A stretch of DNA of 64,000 nt from Trichoplax adhaerens (Eukaryota; Placozoa; Uniplacotomia; Trichoplacea; Trichoplacidae). Within the stretch, counting starts at the first letter, position 1; each line of letters starts with the position of its first letter. A program made the position numbers and the translations under genes. Location: positions 896,074 through 960,073 of the forward strand of contig NW_002060954.1 in the NCBI RefSeq assembly GCF_000150275.1, in the 5' to 3' direction. This document shows, one piece after another, positions 62,136 to 64,000 of this stretch. The notes beneath the pieces are model-generated. The model did not search any database and was not told the origin of the DNA. It worked only from the letters and a program-made list of their open reading frames with translations.

Positions 62136-63646
62136 AGTTGGAGGTGAAACCATAGTCCATAGGGTATGTCCAAGTGTCCGTTGTCCAAGTCTCCTTCTAG
62201 TGGTCCATGTATTGGGTTATGGTTTTACAGTATTTGTATGACATACTGTACAGTATACAGCACATTAAAAAAGCTGTCAAAGTAAAATCATCAAGGTGAC
62301 TAAAATATTATGCCGGATTTCATTTAATTAAAATGATCAGCAAAACAGTCAAGTCTAATCAAATAAAACATGCTCGTGCATAGCTGTGTTTTCACCGTAC
62401 AGTACAGTGAAGGTGCATCAAGGAGTGTAGTAGGTTGAAGAAGACCAGGATCCTTCTTGTTCTAACGTTATAAGTACCTGCGTTGCCTTAGTTTATTACA
62501 AGTTATGCGAAAAGTTTGGAAAGGGACATTGAAGAAACGTTTTTAGATTCAGATAGATTTACAATACAGTACACTATACTTCAGATCACTGCTACTGTAT
62601 ACTGTACAGTACCATGTATCGTCGTATACGTTCGCTTCCTAGCGAGCGGATTCAGGCTAGTATATGTAAATAAAAGTCATCATATTGTATTCTTGGACAC
62701 ATACATAGCAAGAAAATACTCAAGAAAATTCAGTCCACGTTACTAACTTTAAAAGAAAGAGCAAATTATTCGGAATTGCTAGCTGCAGTTAGCTAGTGGA
62801 ACACCGAGAGCATTTGCCATCAGACTCTTCCAAAATAGTATTACACTGTAAATAGTCGTCTAAGTCTAAAATCTGTCCGCCCCTTTATTGGATAATAAAA
62901 AAGTTGCACTTTCGCCCATGATTTGCGGCGAATCAACTGCAAGATACCTTATGAGTGGACAGTAGGTAGGCATGACGGGGTAGGGTACGAGAATGCTCAT
63001 TGCTGATAGACAAAGTTCAGCCAGAGGAGCCAGCATGGCAAGAAGCTGCAGCTATACATTATAACTACGATTTCTCTATTTGTCACATACTGTACAAAAC
63101 GTTTGTGCTGCCAAAATTTGCATAGCAAGTCCACCAGCACGATCTCATTCTTATACCACCTTTTAATCTTAAAGGGTATTTTATAAGCTTGCTAATATTC
63201 AAAATGAAAAAGTCATTACATAAATGTTAGTCGTATACACGTATAATAATTCATTTTTATGTCAAGTATGGCACTTGCAAGGGTATAACCAAGGTAGAAG
63301 AAAAGAATCTTTGTTTTGCTAGTATTTATTCTCTTCTCCTATGCAACATCGTAGATGGATACAGTATGCTAATAGAAATGTACAGTATACTACAGTATGC
63401 TTGTATGTTTAACGAATGAATGACATAGTACTAGTTACTATGGTAAGAGTGTAGGCTGTTAGTTATACTATTAGACAACTAAAGCCAACGATATTGACAG
63501 TAGTGTACCTACTATTTACGGCCCCAATGCTGTAGCTATACTGAATGATAGGATAGAAAGAGTCCATAAAAATTGATTCAATTTGAATGAATATTCAGTA
63601 CGCATGCATTTATAAACTATAAATTGATATCTGCATAGGTAAGAAA

Positions 63647-64000
63647 ATGTTGGCACTTAGAAGAACTAGTGCAAAGATCTCCAATCTTAACAGTAATTTC
63701 ACTCATCAACTTCGAAGCTATGCATCATCGAGACAACAACTAGTGATATTAGGCACTGGATGGGGCGGCTTTGCCCTATTAAAAAATATCGATAAGAGAA
63801 AGTATGATGTGGTGGTTGTTAGCCCACGAAATCATTTCTTATTTACACCCTTATTGCCGAGTACAACTGTTGGAACATTAGAATTTCGTAGTATTATTGA
63901 TCCTATTCGAAATCATGGCTTTCGTGATGAGAAACATTTTCACTTAGCAGAAGCAGAAGATATCGAATTCAAAAGAAAAATAATATCATGCCGCTCCGCC
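63647..64000 (+). CDS. Type II (alternative) NADH:ubiquinone oxidoreductase, 5' part
   Basis: An uninterrupted reading frame of 118 codons from ATG 63647 to the window edge. Residues 1-28 are rich in Arg, Ser and Asn without acidic residues, a mitochondrial presequence. Then comes the dinucleotide-binding fold [17 protein letters not shown], with Gly36, Gly38 and Gly41 of GxGxxG, followed by the NDH-2 hallmark [17 protein letters not shown] and [20 protein letters not shown]-2 enzymes are single-subunit flavoproteins on the inner mitochondrial membrane that pass electrons from NADH to quinone without pumping protons. They are known in plants, fungi, protists and some non-vertebrate animals. 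The rest of the gene lies to the right. AIF-family proteins share the nucleotide fold but not the [12 protein letters not shown] signature. Confidence 0.93.
   Translation, partial: MLALRRTSAKISNLNSNFTHQLRSYASSRQQLVILGTGWGGFALLKNIDKRKYDVVVVSPRNHFLFTPLLPSTTVGTLEFRSIIDPIRNHGFRDEKHFHLAEAEDIEFKRKIISCRSA

Noticed and set aside
61821-62241. Four overlapping open frames upstream of the BRMS1-like gene
   Set aside because: They overlap on both strands over a palindromic cluster and share no known domain.

Overview
The window is nuclear DNA from an animal. It is AT-rich and holds 17 protein genes, nearly all cut by many short introns (GT-AG by inspection, with one clear GC-AG). I rebuilt the genes exon by exon, keeping reading frame across every junction and matching family motifs from memory. 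No database search was run. The contents (Churchill, COX7A2L/SCAF1, CGRRF1, FANCL, BANF1, PPP1R37, BRMS1-like) are metazoan. The type II NADH dehydrogenase at the right edge is typical of early-branching animals and missing from vertebrates. Intron-rich vertebrate-like gene models, compactness and AT-richness together suggest a placozoan (Trichoplax/Hoilungia type); that assignment is inference.

Layout, left to right: 3' end of an unidentified gene (+, 39-143); a probable bZIP factor (+, 488-2027); CHURC1 (+, 3162-4789); TRMT6 (-, 4910-9209); DMAC2L/ATP synthase factor B (-, 10824-12736); pinin PNN (+, 13781-16939); a membrane-anchored M14 zinc carboxypeptidase (-, 18239-21769); TRMT61B (+, 24477-26090 or 26139); NRDE2 (-, 26399-30689); PPP1R37 (-, 33816-40323); COX7A2L (+, 41841-43371); CGRRF1 (-, 44961-47438); FANCL (+, 47819-51692); EIF1AD (-, 52432-54303); BANF1 (+, 55524-55796); a BRMS1/SDS3-family gene (-, 57408-61720); and the 5' part of an alternative NADH dehydrogenase (+, 63647 to the window end).

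From DMAC2L rightward the strands mostly alternate, so the intervals are either divergent (shared 5' flanks) or convergent. The most striking non-coding signal is a family of palindromic clusters built from the pentamer ACTGT and its complement ACAGT (core ACTGTACAGT or ACAGTACTGT). They sit in nearly every 5' flank or divergent interval and are scarce in the convergent ones, which makes them candidate promoter or boundary elements. Other repeats are a four-copy satellite of about 170 bp at 41 kb, a duplicated block of about 350 bp inside the 54.5-55.2 kb cluster, and a partial duplication of the last NRDE2 coding exon.

Functional themes are RNA work (TRMT6, TRMT61B, NRDE2, PNN, EIF1AD), mitochondrial respiration (COX7A2L, DMAC2L, NDH-2), and chromatin or DNA repair (FANCL, BANF1, BRMS1-like). 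Co-residence looks like inherited linkage, not an operon: from memory, six of the genes lie on human chromosome 14 and three on 2p, and EIF1AD/BANF1 are head-to-head neighbours in human as here.
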